IMG/VR virus record: IMGVR_UViG_3300021483_000025
Coordinates: 1 to 26,503 of that record
Reading direction: 5' to 3' (one strand)
DNA from: a virus
Length of the DNA: 26,503 nt
Shown here: positions 1 through 7,005 of the stretch, in pieces
Layout of the letters: every line of letters starts with the position of its first letter
How positions within the stretch are numbered: the first letter of the stretch is position 1
Notes under the pieces: generated by a model
The model's input: only the letters and a program-made list of their open reading frames with translations
What the model was told of the DNA's origin: nothing
Databases searched by the model: none
Translations under genes and position numbers: made by a program

Positions 1-1
1 A

Positions 2-100
2 GAATATACAGCAGAGGATTTAGAAAATATGTCTGTTGATGAGATAATGAATGTTCCACCTGAAATAATAGAGAAGTGGAGAAAAGGGGAATTGGATTAA
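2..100 (+). CDS. 3' end of a rightward gene (partial)
   Basis: An open frame enters from the left edge and stops at TAA 98-100, giving 32 acidic residues that end in WRKGELD. It is the only rightward coding signal before the capsid gene at 25997, so it is probably the last gene of the late (structural) block on a circularly permuted genome; that is inference. It converges on the leftward gene ending at 107 with only 6 bases between them and no obvious terminator hairpin. The product cannot be identified from so short a tail. Confidence 0.5.
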   Translation, partial: EYTAEDLENMSVDEIMNVPPEIIEKWRKGELD

Positions 101-106
101 ATAAAT

Positions 107-469
107 TTATATGTTCAAATCCTTTATAAAACAGAAATTTCTTTCATTTTTATAATCATCCTCATATAAAAAAGTTACTGTTTGAGGAAGTATTATAGGC
201 AGTGTTTCTATATATTTCCCGCAGTGAGGACAATATTGTAAACTAATTTCATCTTCTTCCCATTTACCACTTAATTTATTTTTTGTATGAGCAACAAAAC
301 CAATATAAGCATTTTCCCTTTTTACAATAAATCCCCATTTAAAATAATGAAATTCAAAAAGTCCTTTTTTAAATTTTTCACAGCAAATATGGTTTTTAAC
401 ATAATTCTCTATTGTTTTTTTAATTTCCTCTTTTTCCCATTTATGAAAATTCATTTTTTTGTATTCCAT
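107..469 (-). CDS. Small protein with one CPHCG zinc-knuckle half
   Basis: This 120-residue protein is not recognised. It has a Lys/Glu-rich N-terminal helix, a Cys pair (HICC, about residue 28) and a CPHCGKYI motif near residue 80, which together could bind zinc. It is the last gene of the leftward block. Its start overlaps the end of the HTH gene (stop at 451) by 19 bases, so the two are probably translationally coupled. The function is unknown. Confidence 0.7.
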   Translation of the reverse strand: MEYKKMNFHKWEKEEIKKTIENYVKNHICCEKFKKGLFEFHYFKWGFIVKRENAYIGFVAHTKNKLSGKWEEDEISLQYCPHCGKYIETLPIILPQTVTFLYEDDYKNERNFCFIKDLNI

Positions 470-924
470 GCTATTTCCTTAAGTTGTCTTAATTTTCTCA
501 TAAGTCGTATTTCTTTTTCCTTTTCTAACTGTATCATTTTATACATCTCCTGTTTGCTCAAACGGGCTTTTTCTTTTTCTCGTTCTATTTCTTTTACTCT
601 TTTTTTCACATCCATTTTAGCCAATTCTGTTAATTCTAATACTTTTAAAAGAGGGTTACCAAATTCTTTTGGATACAGCCAACATAATCTACTAACTCCT
701 GTTATTTGTTCTAACTTTTTTGCTAATTCTAAAGAGGGTCTTGTATCCTGATGTGCCCATCTACATAAAGAGCCAAATGATATACCAGTTGCTTGAGACA
801 ATTTCTTTAAAATTTCATAATATTCCTTTCTTAATTTACGGTATTTTCTTTTTGGTTTTTCTATAGGTTCGTCAAACCATTTATTCTTCATTGCTAGTGC
901 AACAAATTGTATATACTTGTCCAT
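451..924 (-). CDS. XRE-type helix-turn-helix protein with coiled-coil tail
   Basis: Residues about 38-75 (from ATG 924) carry an XRE-like helix-turn-helix: ILKKLSQATGISFGSLCRWA, then SLELAKKLEQITGVS. This matches the cro/cI fold used in phage transcription control. The last third is a highly charged Lys/Glu coiled coil, unusual for a plain repressor. The start is uncertain: a TTG at 957 or an ATG at 891 in the same frame is possible, and none has an ideal ribosome site. The frame overlaps the 3' end of the small gene at 881-1030. The role is inferred as a DNA-binding regulator; its operator is unknown, although palindromes near 24639 and 25797 are candidates. Confidence 0.7.
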   Translation of the reverse strand: MDKYIQFVALAMKNKWFDEPIEKPKRKYRKLRKEYYEILKKLSQATGISFGSLCRWAHQDTRPSLELAKKLEQITGVSRLCWLYPKEFGNPLLKVLELTELAKMDVKKRVKEIEREKEKARLSKQEMYKMIQLEKEKEIRLMRKLRQLKEIAWNTKK

Positions 925-1030
925 CAATAGTGCACATTCCCGTAGGAAATGTTCCAATAGGACATAATTCTCCAGCGGGCACTATAATACAAAAGTAAAG
1001 AGCAAACAAAAATGTAAGTATTCTTTTCAT
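881..1030 (-). CDS. Small secreted Cys-rich peptide next to the endolysin
   Basis: This 49-residue ORF has a strong ribosome site (GGAGGTAAAA directly before ATG 1030). The N-terminus MKRILTFLFALYFCIIVPAG reads as a signal peptide: a basic start, a 14-residue hydrophobic core and a small-residue exit. The remaining 29 or so residues contain four Cys (one CC pair). No proper lipobox is visible, so a spanin-like lipoprotein is not supported. It starts 15 bases after the M15 endolysin stop and overlaps the start of the HTH gene. The position suggests a lysis or envelope role, but no family is recognised. Confidence 0.65.
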   Translation of the reverse strand: MKRILTFLFALYFCIIVPAGELCPIGTFPTGMCTIDGQVYTICCTSNEE

Positions 1031-1045
1031 TTTTACCTCCTTAAT

Positions 1046-1432
1046 TTAATACACCCAAATACATGGGTGCGGTTTTGTTTTATCTATATCTAAATGAATA
1101 AAATTTGCACCTATTCCCATACGCCGTATGCCAAGAATTATAGCAAAAGCAATAATTTTATATCTGAAAGTTGAATTGGGAATATAAATATCCGCTGCAA
1201 GTCCTTTTAAATGAGCAGAATTTTCAGAACCACCCACTTTTTTATTATGTTTTACACATCTAAAACCAGAAGTAATATTCAATGGTTCTCTTATCCAATC
1301 CCTTAACTCATCTAATTTTTCTACAAACTCTTGTTTCATTTCACATCTACCACAACAAGGGCAGGCAAATTCTTCAGGGGTAAAATGCTTAATTTCTTTC
1401 CACCATGAAAAATGGGATATTTGAATACTCAT
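1046..1432 (-). CDS. M15-family D-Ala-D-Ala carboxypeptidase (endolysin)
   Basis: This 128-residue zinc peptidase of the Peptidase_M15_3/VanY-like type is predicted to cut peptidoglycan cross-bridges at lysis. Visible motifs are FTPEEFACPCCG near residue 18, TSGFRC near 54, the zinc-ligand segment SAHLKGLAADI (H74, D81) and FIHLDID (H113, D115), then a C-terminal WVY. The length fits single-domain phage endolysins of this family; there is no signal peptide or cell-wall-binding domain. The start overlaps the stop of the upstream small gene in an ATGA arrangement. No holin is clearly assigned; the two-helix protein at 17535-17732 is one distant candidate. Confidence 0.88.
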   Translation of the reverse strand: MSIQISHFSWWKEIKHFTPEEFACPCCGRCEMKQEFVEKLDELRDWIREPLNITSGFRCVKHNKKVGGSENSAHLKGLAADIYIPNSTFRYKIIAFAIILGIRRMGIGANFIHLDIDKTKPHPCIWVY

Positions 1433-1620
1433 ACTTTTTCTACCTCACTCAACAATAAATAAAACTTTCCTTTATCTGACACTTCAACCCTTACTTGCTT
1501 CGGCTCATCATTGCATACATGCACTACAATAGCCTCTTCTCCACATATATTAAGTTCTTTGGTATAGAAACTAGGCAAAATCATCACCCTATCACCTACT
1601 TTGAAATTGGCTTGGGTCAT
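1429..1620 (-). CDS. Small KOW/SH3-like beta protein
   Basis: This 63-residue beta-rich protein has a FKVGDRVMILPSFY start typical of small SH3/KOW-type barrels. It resembles the protein at 7241-7450 in this window: both have FKV.D.V.ILP, an aromatic residue, a short acidic stretch, then a hydrophobic strand. It ends in an ATGA overlap with the endolysin gene. Its ribosome site is AAAGGAGATAACA before ATG 1620. The function is unknown; nucleic-acid or protein binding would fit the fold guess. Confidence 0.7.
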   Translation of the reverse strand: MTQANFKVGDRVMILPSFYTKELNICGEEAIVVHVCNDEPKQVRVEVSDKGKFYLLLSEVEKV

Positions 1621-1687
1621 TGTTATCTCCTTTAAACTGGTAATAGTGGTTCAGGAGTTGAGTTTATCCATTTTTTTGACATCTTTA

Positions 1688-2218
1688 CTATTCTTTCTCC
1701 ATCTCCAAAATTTTATCTGCAATTATCCTAGCAGTTTCTTTTGGCTTATTTTTAATAATCCATATTTCTTCATAAGGCCAGTAATGTTTGGTTAATATTT
1801 CTTCCATAGCTTTAACTACCCTAATGTCTTCTCTTTCTTTAGAGCGTAGAAAAAATGTATACAAATCAACGCCCCGAAATTCCAAATCACATAAAGAGGG
1901 GATATAGGGCAGATTAGCTAACAACCGATATGCGCAATTATCTATAATGCTTCTATCAGCCACAATTATTTTGTCTTTATGCACCAGATAACTAGCAATA
2001 GTGCAGTTATCCAATGCGTCTTCAAACAGATTATAAGCTAAACGATTAGTAAAAATCTTTTCCTTCCAATTTTGTCTAATGTCCATTTGTTTTAATATAC
2101 TATCTGCAAACTCACCCACAAAGGCAAATTTTTCAGGTGGTAGGAATTTTTTAAGATAAACAAAAGTAGTTGTCTTGCCAACATTATGGCTACCAGATAG
2201 GGCATAAACTTTAATCAT
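1688..2218 (-). CDS. P-loop nucleoside/nucleotide kinase-like ATPase (AAA_28 type)
   Basis: This 176-residue protein has Walker A GSHNVGKTT (residues 9-17) and the ADRSIIDNCAY segment (D88, R89, D93) that in the AAA_28/NadR-like and thymidylate-kinase-like families contacts phosphate and base. It ends in a short basic/acidic helix. It probably phosphorylates a nucleoside, nucleotide or related small molecule in phage nucleotide metabolism; the substrate cannot be read from sequence. Its start overlaps the stop of a 17-codon micro-ORF. Confidence 0.75.
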   Translation of the reverse strand: MIKVYALSGSHNVGKTTTFVYLKKFLPPEKFAFVGEFADSILKQMDIRQNWKEKIFTNRLAYNLFEDALDNCTIASYLVHKDKIIVADRSIIDNCAYRLLANLPYIPSLCDLEFRGVDLYTFFLRSKEREDIRVVKAMEEILTKHYWPYEEIWIIKNKPKETARIIADKILEMEKE

Positions 2219-2268
2219 GATTTCTCCTTTTTTGTTTTTGAAGTTTTATAAAGTTCCTCGTCAGTCAT
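2215..2268 (-). CDS. 17-residue micro-ORF upstream of the kinase gene
   Basis: The frame MTDEELYKTSKTKKEKS has AGGAG seven bases before its ATG, and its TGA overlaps the ATG of the kinase gene. This layout fits a translational-coupling leader peptide, or simply a chance frame in a spacer. No function is proposed. Confidence 0.35.
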   Translation of the reverse strand: MTDEELYKTSKTKKEKS

Positions 2269-2278
2269 TGATATTCTC

Positions 2279-2503
2279 CTACCACTTAAAAGCATTCTCT
2301 ATTATTCTCACTCGTGTTACTAATCTAGGATAATCCTCTTTAAACAAATCCAATGCCTCTTGGCTCATTAAAAAGCGATTTAACCTTTCCACATCCTCCA
2401 ATTTAATAGAACTACGCACAAGGCTGATAATTGAATCTATCTGCAATGCAATACGTAACCAATAGTTTTTATCTGGTTTTGTTTGGATTGCTTTGTTTAA
2501 CAT
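2279..2503 (-). CDS. Hypothetical small helical protein
   Basis: This 74-residue protein is predicted to be mostly helical (DSIISLVRSSIKLEDVERL, then FLMSQEALDLF). No family is recognised. Its first 35 bases overlap the end of the gene at 2469-3041, which suggests coupled translation. There are no Cys clusters or membrane segments. Confidence 0.6.
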   Translation of the reverse strand: MLNKAIQTKPDKNYWLRIALQIDSIISLVRSSIKLEDVERLNRFLMSQEALDLFKEDYPRLVTRVRIIENAFKW

Positions 2504-3041
2504 AGTTCACTCCTTCTTTTTTAAGTTTCCATTTTCTCTCATCTTTGTCATAATAATATCCTCTCTTTTTCAAAAAAAAAGCCAAATTAGTGTAAGAAAT
2601 TTTGCAGACTTTCCCAAACCTTGTTACATTTCCAAATTTTTCTAATACTTTTTTTATTCCACCATATCGTTTAAAAGCTTCCCTTGCAAGTCCATGAGGA
2701 GCATGGTTATACTCCCTAGATTTGGTTTTAATTTCCAATTTTTTTAGTCCTTGTAAAATTGTAGTTTGTTTAAATCCCCATCTCAATCCCATCCCTTTTG
2801 TTCCTTCTTCATTATACTGACGCTCTAGCTCTGTTTTTACTTTTTCAACGTCGCATTTGTAATAATAAAACACATGCCAAAGAAAAGACCCCGCTGGGCT
2901 AGCAGTTATAGTAGAGGCTATTGCAGTTTTCAGTTTCGCAGACAAGGGATAATTAAGCTTATCAGCCCATTCAAATAATTCTTTCAATTCCTTGTTTGTA
3001 AGCTTTAACTTAAGTATTTTACGACGTGTCTTTCTTTTCAT
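2469..3041 (-). CDS. Hypothetical basic phage protein
   Basis: This 190-residue, strongly basic protein starts MKRKTRRKILKLKLTNKE and ends in a Lys-rich tail. The middle has an aromatic HVFYYYKCD stretch. The C-terminal part (GNVTRFGKVCKISYTNLAFFLKKRGYYYD) could be a winged-helix-like nucleic-acid-binding segment, but no signature is clear. The ribosome site is GGAG seven bases before ATG 3041. It overlaps both neighbouring genes by about 20-35 bases. Confidence 0.6.
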   Translation of the reverse strand: MKRKTRRKILKLKLTNKELKELFEWADKLNYPLSAKLKTAIASTITASPAGSFLWHVFYYYKCDVEKVKTELERQYNEEGTKGMGLRWGFKQTTILQGLKKLEIKTKSREYNHAPHGLAREAFKRYGGIKKVLEKFGNVTRFGKVCKISYTNLAFFLKKRGYYYDKDERKWKLKKEGVNYVKQSNPNKTR

Positions 3042-3210
3042 CTATCATCTCCACTCTTATTCCCATTCCTCTTTTAGGCAACCATTCAGTCCTTATAAAT
3101 TTTTTAATTTTCACTGCCGTGGGCGTTTCTTCTATAACTTTTACTTCTTTGACTATATGCCACGTTCCAAGGTCAAAATCTTTTTCCCAAATCAATGCTC
3201 TTTTCTTCAT
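3019..3210 (-). CDS. Hypothetical small beta-rich protein
   Basis: This 63-residue protein begins MKKRALIWEKDFDLGTWHIVKEV and contains alternating hydrophobic strands, possibly a small barrel. It overlaps the gene ending upstream of it in transcription by 23 bases. The ribosome site (GGTGG before TGTAAAATG) is weaker than average here. No family is recognised. Confidence 0.6.
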   Translation of the reverse strand: MKKRALIWEKDFDLGTWHIVKEVKVIEETPTAVKIKKFIRTEWLPKRGMGIRVEMIDEKKDTS

Positions 3211-3221
3211 TTTACATCCAC

Positions 3222-3497
3222 CTACCCATAAACAGTAAAAGGAGAAGGAGCTTTGTCTTTAGTAGGTCTATTTCTTCTCTCCCAATCCTCATTCACGAGT
3301 AATTGTAATGCTTTTATAGTCTTTGAATTGCTAACCGACTTTCGTTTACTTGTCTTTTTATTTTTTATATATTGATTGAGCCAACATTTCACACAATACT
3401 TACTGCCTGGAATAGCAGGTTTCCCACAAATAGGGCATCTTTCTTGTTTCCTCATTTCCCTTTGCCATTTTAATTGTCTTGAAATAATTTCTTTCAT
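3222..3497 (-). CDS. Small zinc-ribbon protein (CPICG...CVKC)
   Basis: This 91-residue protein has a classic short zinc ribbon: CPICG at about residue 21 and YCVKC at about 35. A basic linker follows (KNKKTSKRKSVSNSK), then a C-terminal helix. This form is common among phage and bacterial accessory proteins that bind nucleic acid or protein partners. The ribosome site is AGGGAGG before ATG 3497. The specific role is unknown. Confidence 0.7.
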   Translation of the reverse strand: MKEIISRQLKWQREMRKQERCPICGKPAIPGSKYCVKCWLNQYIKNKKTSKRKSVSNSKTIKALQLLVNEDWERRNRPTKDKAPSPFTVYG

Positions 3498-3512
3498 AAT
3501 GGCCTCCCTAAG

Positions 3513-3908
3513 TTAATTCTTGTTCCATTTCTTCCCTCTCACTTTTATAATTTGAAAAACAGTCTGTAATTGCTGTAACATAACTTCTGCACTCTCCACC
3601 CATTCTCCCCAAGTTTTAGCATTACTAACATCTTGCCATACATTCATTTCTTGCTTTTTGTTACAGCTTCCAAATATAACCCTAAGAGGGCAATACTTGC
3701 ATAAATCATAATCGCTTATATCCAAATGGAAAAAAGCTTGGCAAAGAGGACAATCATCACTAGACCAAGTTTCTTTTATTTTTTCAAACATCTTCCACCC
3801 TGTAACTGCTTCATTGGGCATTTGTGTTTTTGCCCAATTTATCATTTTTTCCCAATGTTCTATTGATTGGACAGTTGCTTCTAAAAGTTCTTTTAATGGG
3901 ATTTTCAT
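3513..3908 (-). CDS. Cys-pair phage protein (CPLC...CKYCPL)
   Basis: This 131-residue protein carries DDCPLCQAF at about residue 52 and CKYCPLRVIFGSC at about 70, a spacing expected for a structural zinc site. Helices flank it on both sides. Proteins with a CPLC/CxxCP pair of this layout are widespread in tailed phages without assigned function. It has a good ribosome site (GGAGGAAGGGAAA before ATG). Its 5' end lies within the apparent 3' end of the next gene. Confidence 0.65.
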   Translation of the reverse strand: MKIPLKELLEATVQSIEHWEKMINWAKTQMPNEAVTGWKMFEKIKETWSSDDCPLCQAFFHLDISDYDLCKYCPLRVIFGSCNKKQEMNVWQDVSNAKTWGEWVESAEVMLQQLQTVFQIIKVRGKKWNKN

Positions 3909-4173
3909 TTTCCCTTCCTCCTTTATCTCCTATTTTGAATTTATTTATAAATTCTTCTTCCCAAGGGAAATATGTCTGCCCTATCCCTATTAAAGAACGA
4001 GCAAGGCATGTTTCACCTTTTTTGATTTCACTCCCACATAAATCACAATAATAATTGTGTAGGGCTTCCCCCCATTTTTCAATACACTTTTCATTATAGC
4101 AGTCATCTGGTTCATGTGTTACTCTTTCTTTCTGATTTTCCGCACAGGCCTTACATAATATTTCTCGTTTCAT
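3811..4173 (-). CDS. Cys-rich protein (CKAC, CYNEKC, CDLC)
   Basis: This 120-residue protein has three Cys pairs: CKAC (7-10), CYNEKC (25-30) and CDLC (43-46). It looks like a small double zinc-binding domain. The last 33 residues are encoded in the 98-base overlap with the next gene and look low-complexity, so the natural protein may once have ended near residue 88. It starts in an ATGA overlap with the 54-residue gene before it. No family is recognised. Confidence 0.6.
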   Translation of the reverse strand: MKREILCKACAENQKERVTHEPDDCYNEKCIEKWGEALHNYYCDLCGSEIKKGETCLARSLIGIGQTYFPWEEEFINKFKIGDKGGRENENPIKRTFRSNCPINRTLGKNDKLGKNTNAQ

Positions 4174-4334
4174 TTTATTTCCGCATTTTTATATTTTTTC
4201 TTTAATTCTTTATAAGCCCGACGTCTTGGGTCAGCTACTATGCATCCCTCTATTCTTTGATATGTTCTAAAACGAGGGCTATATAGTTTACCATATACTC
4301 GTTGTCTTAATTGTCTAGCCTTTTTTGCATTCAT
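4170..4334 (-). CDS. Small basic phage protein (MNAKKARQLR type)
   Basis: This 54-residue, strongly basic protein reads MNAKKARQLRQRVYGKLYSP then, near its end, ADPRRRAYKELKKKYK. The MNAKKAR...RR.YG and ADP(R/K)RR.Y..LKK pattern is one I recognise from many small phage proteins of unknown function. It is joined to both neighbours by ATGA overlaps: its ATG overlaps the stop at 4331 and its TGA overlaps ATG 4173. That makes its translation very likely. Confidence 0.75.
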   Translation of the reverse strand: MNAKKARQLRQRVYGKLYSPRFRTYQRIEGCIVADPRRRAYKELKKKYKNAEIK

Positions 4335-4585
4335 TTTTGACCTCTATTAGGTTTCTTTTGTAGTTCAATTGGCAAATGATTAGAAGGCAAAAATGGCAAA
4401 GGACGAGAAAATTCATTTTCTTCATAAACTATTCGCCCAGACATACTATGCGTATGCCTTAGCAATTTATTCAACTTTTCTACTTCTTTTATTAAAATAA
4501 CTATTTCTCTTCTCAAAACTTCTAACTTTTCTGTATTATCCATTTCATCCCAATACGGTGGTCTATTTGCTGCACAATTTTCCAT
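4331..4585 (-). CDS. Hypothetical protein with central coiled coil
   Basis: This 84-residue protein has a coiled-coil helix (LEVLRREIVILIKEVEKLNK) in the middle and a Pro-rich C-terminus. It has a strong ribosome site (AAAGGAGGTAAAA before ATG 4585) and an ATGA overlap with the next small gene. No function is proposed. Confidence 0.65.
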   Translation of the reverse strand: MENCAANRPPYWDEMDNTEKLEVLRREIVILIKEVEKLNKLLRHTHSMSGRIVYEENEFSRPLPFLPSNHLPIELQKKPNRGQK

Positions 4586-4609
4586 TTTTACCTCCTTTGT
4601 TTTTATAAT

Positions 4610-4813
4610 TTATTCAGCCTTTATAAAATTTCCATTTTTAAAATCAAACTCAAAATCAAATTCTTCTATAGTTTCACCTTCTGCTCCACAACCACGCAAA
4701 TCAGGTATTTCTGCAACATAATATCCCTTACCATCATAATCAAAGTCCTTTTCAATTACGATATGATAACGTAAGCTGAGATAGTATGATAAATCTTTCT
4801 TTAAAACTCCCAT
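4610..4813 (-). CDS. HicB-like antitoxin-fold protein, no HicA partner
   Basis: Residues about 12-52 match the HicB N-terminal partial RNase H-like fold: YHIVIEKDFD, GYYVAEIPDLRGCGAEGETI, then EE. In toxin-antitoxin pairs HicB blocks the HicA mRNA interferase. Here the protein is only 67 residues, lacks the usual C-terminal DNA-binding domain, and no HicA-like ORF adjoins it. It may be a solitary anti-toxin decoy or a domain used for something else; that is inference. It overlaps the upstream nuclease-like gene by 13 bases. Confidence 0.65.
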   Translation of the reverse strand: MGVLKKDLSYYLSLRYHIVIEKDFDYDGKGYYVAEIPDLRGCGAEGETIEEFDFEFDFKNGNFIKAE

Positions 4814-5232
4814 ACCACATTTTCTCCTTTATAAAACTTCCTTCTAATTATTTTCCCAATTAAATGTAAACTATCACAGCCTAAGATAAATATATCCACG
4901 TGCCCGTCTTCTCTTTTTACCCAGACCTGAACCATGTCATTTTTACCCCAAGGCACTGTTTGTAAGGCTTTCTTTTTTCCACCCAATCCTGTATGTAGTG
5001 TAGCCTGTATCCATAAAGTAGGTTTATTTTCTTTTTTAGCAATTAAATCCACACAACCAAATATATCATTTCGTTGGCTAATATAAATTTGCTTTTTCTT
5101 ACCAAACTTATCTTTTGTAACAATCATCCTGCCCACGGGTTTCTGATTATGAACAGTCCAGCCTAATTCCTCAAGCCATTTCTTAATCCAGTCTTGGAAG
5201 GCTAAGCCTTTTTTTCTGCGAGTATCTTTCAT
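4801..5232 (-). CDS. PD-(D/E)XK nuclease-fold protein (putative)
   Basis: This 143-residue protein has the layout of a small restriction-endonuclease fold: a helix with FQDWIKKWLEELGW, then RNDIFGCVDLIA (D56, D62), then TLWIQAT (Q76), where the (D/E)XK strand would be. Related small phage proteins act as Holliday-junction or structure-specific nucleases. The final motif is QAT rather than ExK, so catalysis is uncertain. A Lys-rich loop (FGKKKQIYI) could contact DNA. Confidence 0.55.
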   Translation of the reverse strand: MKDTRRKKGLAFQDWIKKWLEELGWTVHNQKPVGRMIVTKDKFGKKKQIYISQRNDIFGCVDLIAKKENKPTLWIQATLHTGLGGKKKALQTVPWGKNDMVQVWVKREDGHVDIFILGCDSLHLIGKIIRRKFYKGENVVWEF

Positions 5233-5246
5233 TCATTTTTCCTTCT

Positions 5247-5768
5247 TTATAATAGGGAATATAAATAATCATCACTTAATTCTTCTTTTTTGGGTTCTAA
5301 ATAATATTTCAATGCTTGAAATATCTCATCATTTGTAACATCAAACTTTATGCTACTCAAATAATAATCTGAATAATAAAGAAATTCTATTTTCCCATTT
5401 TTATTAAATATAAGTTTGATTGAGTTGACTGAGGAGCGGTTAATTATCCACATATCCGCTTTTTTACTATAACTAAAATACTTTTTAGAAAGGTCATTAA
5501 TACTATTTTCAATTTCTTCTTTAAGTTTTGGTAAATCAGAAAGATAATAGTTATTTAGAATCCAAATACAAAATGCTCTTCTTAATTTTGTTACAATTTC
5601 TTCTAGTGAGAATTTGTGATAATGTAAAAAGAAATCTATATCCATTCGTATAATATTTAAAATATCTATGCCATCTTTTTTTATTTCTTTTCTTTTCTTT
5701 TCTCTATTTTCTTTTGTCCCTGCTACGTCAATATTAATTATTTTATATTTAGCTTTATATTCAATCAT
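5247..5768 (-). CDS. Hypothetical protein
   Basis: This 173-residue protein has a central helical segment (LRRAFCIWILNNYYLSDLPK) followed by a beta region rich in Tyr and Ser. It is unrelated to any family I can name. It has a good ribosome site (AGAGGGAAGAAA before ATG) and follows the P-loop ATPase by about 50 bases. Codon use resembles its neighbours. Confidence 0.6.
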   Translation of the reverse strand: MIEYKAKYKIINIDVAGTKENREKKRKEIKKDGIDILNIIRMDIDFFLHYHKFSLEEIVTKLRRAFCIWILNNYYLSDLPKLKEEIENSINDLSKKYFSYSKKADMWIINRSSVNSIKLIFNKNGKIEFLYYSDYYLSSIKFDVTNDEIFQALKYYLEPKKEELSDDYLYSLL

Positions 5769-5821
5769 TTTCTTCCCTCTTTAACTATATTATCTTCCTC
5801 TTGGCAATTTTACTTTTCCTT

Positions 5822-6757
5822 CTAGTTATTCTCTCCTTCCCTTAATATCTCTTTTAACTGCCCTCTATGCTGGCAATCTTTCAAATGAACTAAACGGCCA
5901 TTTTCTTCAAATTTCAAATAAATTTCTTTCCCTTCTGTGTAATATTCACTCTGTCTAACCTTTGTGAACTGCAGGATTGGATATTCTTTCCGTTTATCTT
6001 CACCGTCATATAGAATCTCAAATCCATAAGCAGGTCTTTGGAGTGAGCTTTCTCTGCCATAAGGCTTTAGCTTCCCATGTTCTTCTCTTGCCTGCCAAAA
6101 TAGAAAGATTAGATTTTTATGTCCTTCCTGTAATTTACGGACAAATCTGTTTACCTTATCATATCTCCCTGTCAAATCTGCCCAGTCCCAAATGATTATG
6201 TTGTTTTTACTTATTGCTAAAGGTTTCATAAACGGGTCTGAAATAGGAATAAATCTAACTTTCCCTTTTTCTTCCCACTCAATCATTTGTTCTACATCAA
6301 CTAACTTAATAAATCTGTAAGCAATATTTTCTTTGCATTCAGAGTAATAATAATGAACCGTTAAACCTCTTTGTAAATAAAAAAGAGCTATGTTAATAGC
6401 GAAATAACTCTTTCCCTGTCCATAACTTGCATATATCAAAATTATGTCTGAAGGAAATAATAAACATTTATAACCAATGCCAAATGGTAGTGGTATTTTA
6501 AGCTCTGGTTTCAACATATCTTCAAAGGCAGTAGGTGTGGTATGCTTGATAATGCGGTAATCTCTTGAATTGACTTTTTCTACCTTGCCGAATTCAACTG
6601 CCTTGTTTAGTATTTTATACGCCGTTGAATATTGACTACTGTTTAATCCAAGAGTTTGCATCATCTCTTTTATAGTAAAAACAAATTCACCGTCATGGTC
6701 TTGAAAACTGTCCAAATACTCCAAGACTAGCTTTAGAACAGAACCTTTTTGCGTCAT
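5822..6757 (-). CDS. RecA/DnaB-type P-loop ATPase with N-terminal winged helix
   Basis: This 311-residue protein combines an N-terminal winged-helix region (about 1-70: IKEMMQTLGLNSSQYSTAYK) with a RecA-like ATPase core. Walker A is ASYGQGKS (110-117), a hydrophobic strand with IIIWDWADL near 190 is Walker B-like, and a sensor region includes FLFWQAREEHGK. This suits a phage replicative helicase, helicase loader or Rad55/DnaB-like ATPase. The core is shorter than full DnaB, so a loader or stand-alone RecA-like ATPase is also possible. A ribbon-helix-helix gene lies just upstream. Confidence 0.72.
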   Translation of the reverse strand: MTQKGSVLKLVLEYLDSFQDHDGEFVFTIKEMMQTLGLNSSQYSTAYKILNKAVEFGKVEKVNSRDYRIIKHTTPTAFEDMLKPELKIPLPFGIGYKCLLFPSDIILIYASYGQGKSYFAINIALFYLQRGLTVHYYYSECKENIAYRFIKLVDVEQMIEWEEKGKVRFIPISDPFMKPLAISKNNIIIWDWADLTGRYDKVNRFVRKLQEGHKNLIFLFWQAREEHGKLKPYGRESSLQRPAYGFEILYDGEDKRKEYPILQFTKVRQSEYYTEGKEIYLKFEENGRLVHLKDCQHRGQLKEILREGENN

Positions 6758-6781
6758 TCAGCTTAAGCCCAGATGCCACTT

Positions 6782-6934
6782 TTAGTCTTTGATTTTAAAA
6801 TACTGTTTCAATGCCTGCCTTATTATGTAACTCCGATTGACATCTTTTTTCTCACACTCTTTGTCAATCCTTACCAAGTAATCAAGAGGTAGAGAAACAG
6901 TTACCGTGGTATTTCTTCCTCGTTGCATTTTCAT
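6782..6934 (-). CDS. Ribbon-helix-helix (CopG/Arc-like) DNA-binding protein
   Basis: This 50-residue protein has a basic tail, one beta strand (NTTVTVSLP), helix A (LDYLVRIDKECEKK), a turn with DVNRSYIIRQALKQY and helix B: the complete RHH fold. It has the ribosome site AAAGGAGGGTAAAGCG before ATG 6934. Such proteins bind DNA as dimers through the beta strand and usually control their own operon. Repeats of a 9-bp site lie directly upstream at 6953-7002 and are natural operator candidates. Confidence 0.85.
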   Translation of the reverse strand: MKMQRGRNTTVTVSLPLDYLVRIDKECEKKDVNRSYIIRQALKQYFKIKD

Positions 6935-6952
6935 TCGCTTTACCCTCCTTTA

Positions 6953-7002
6953 TTGAAATAAGTTTTTCTTTTATTTCAAATTTGCTTAATAAATTGAAAT
7001 AA
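6953..7002. promoter_or_regulatory. Three copies of a 9-bp site (TTATTTCAA) before the RHH gene
   Basis: TTGAAATAA occurs at 6953-6961 and 6994-7002, and its complement TTATTTCAA at 6971-6979, all in the short AT-rich gap ahead of the ribbon-helix-helix gene. Spaced short inverted and direct sites are the usual layout of RHH operators. Binding is inferred, not shown. Confidence 0.45.
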
Positions 7003-7005
7003 TGT

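Noticed and set aside
287-751. Plus-strand ORF of 154 codons
   Set aside because: It is the antisense shadow of two leftward genes (107-469 and 451-924), has no ribosome site and is rich in Phe/Ser from Lys/Glu-rich antisense.
1624-1700. 16-codon leftward frame between the kinase and barrel genes
   Set aside because: Its ribosome site is poorly spaced and nothing supports translation.
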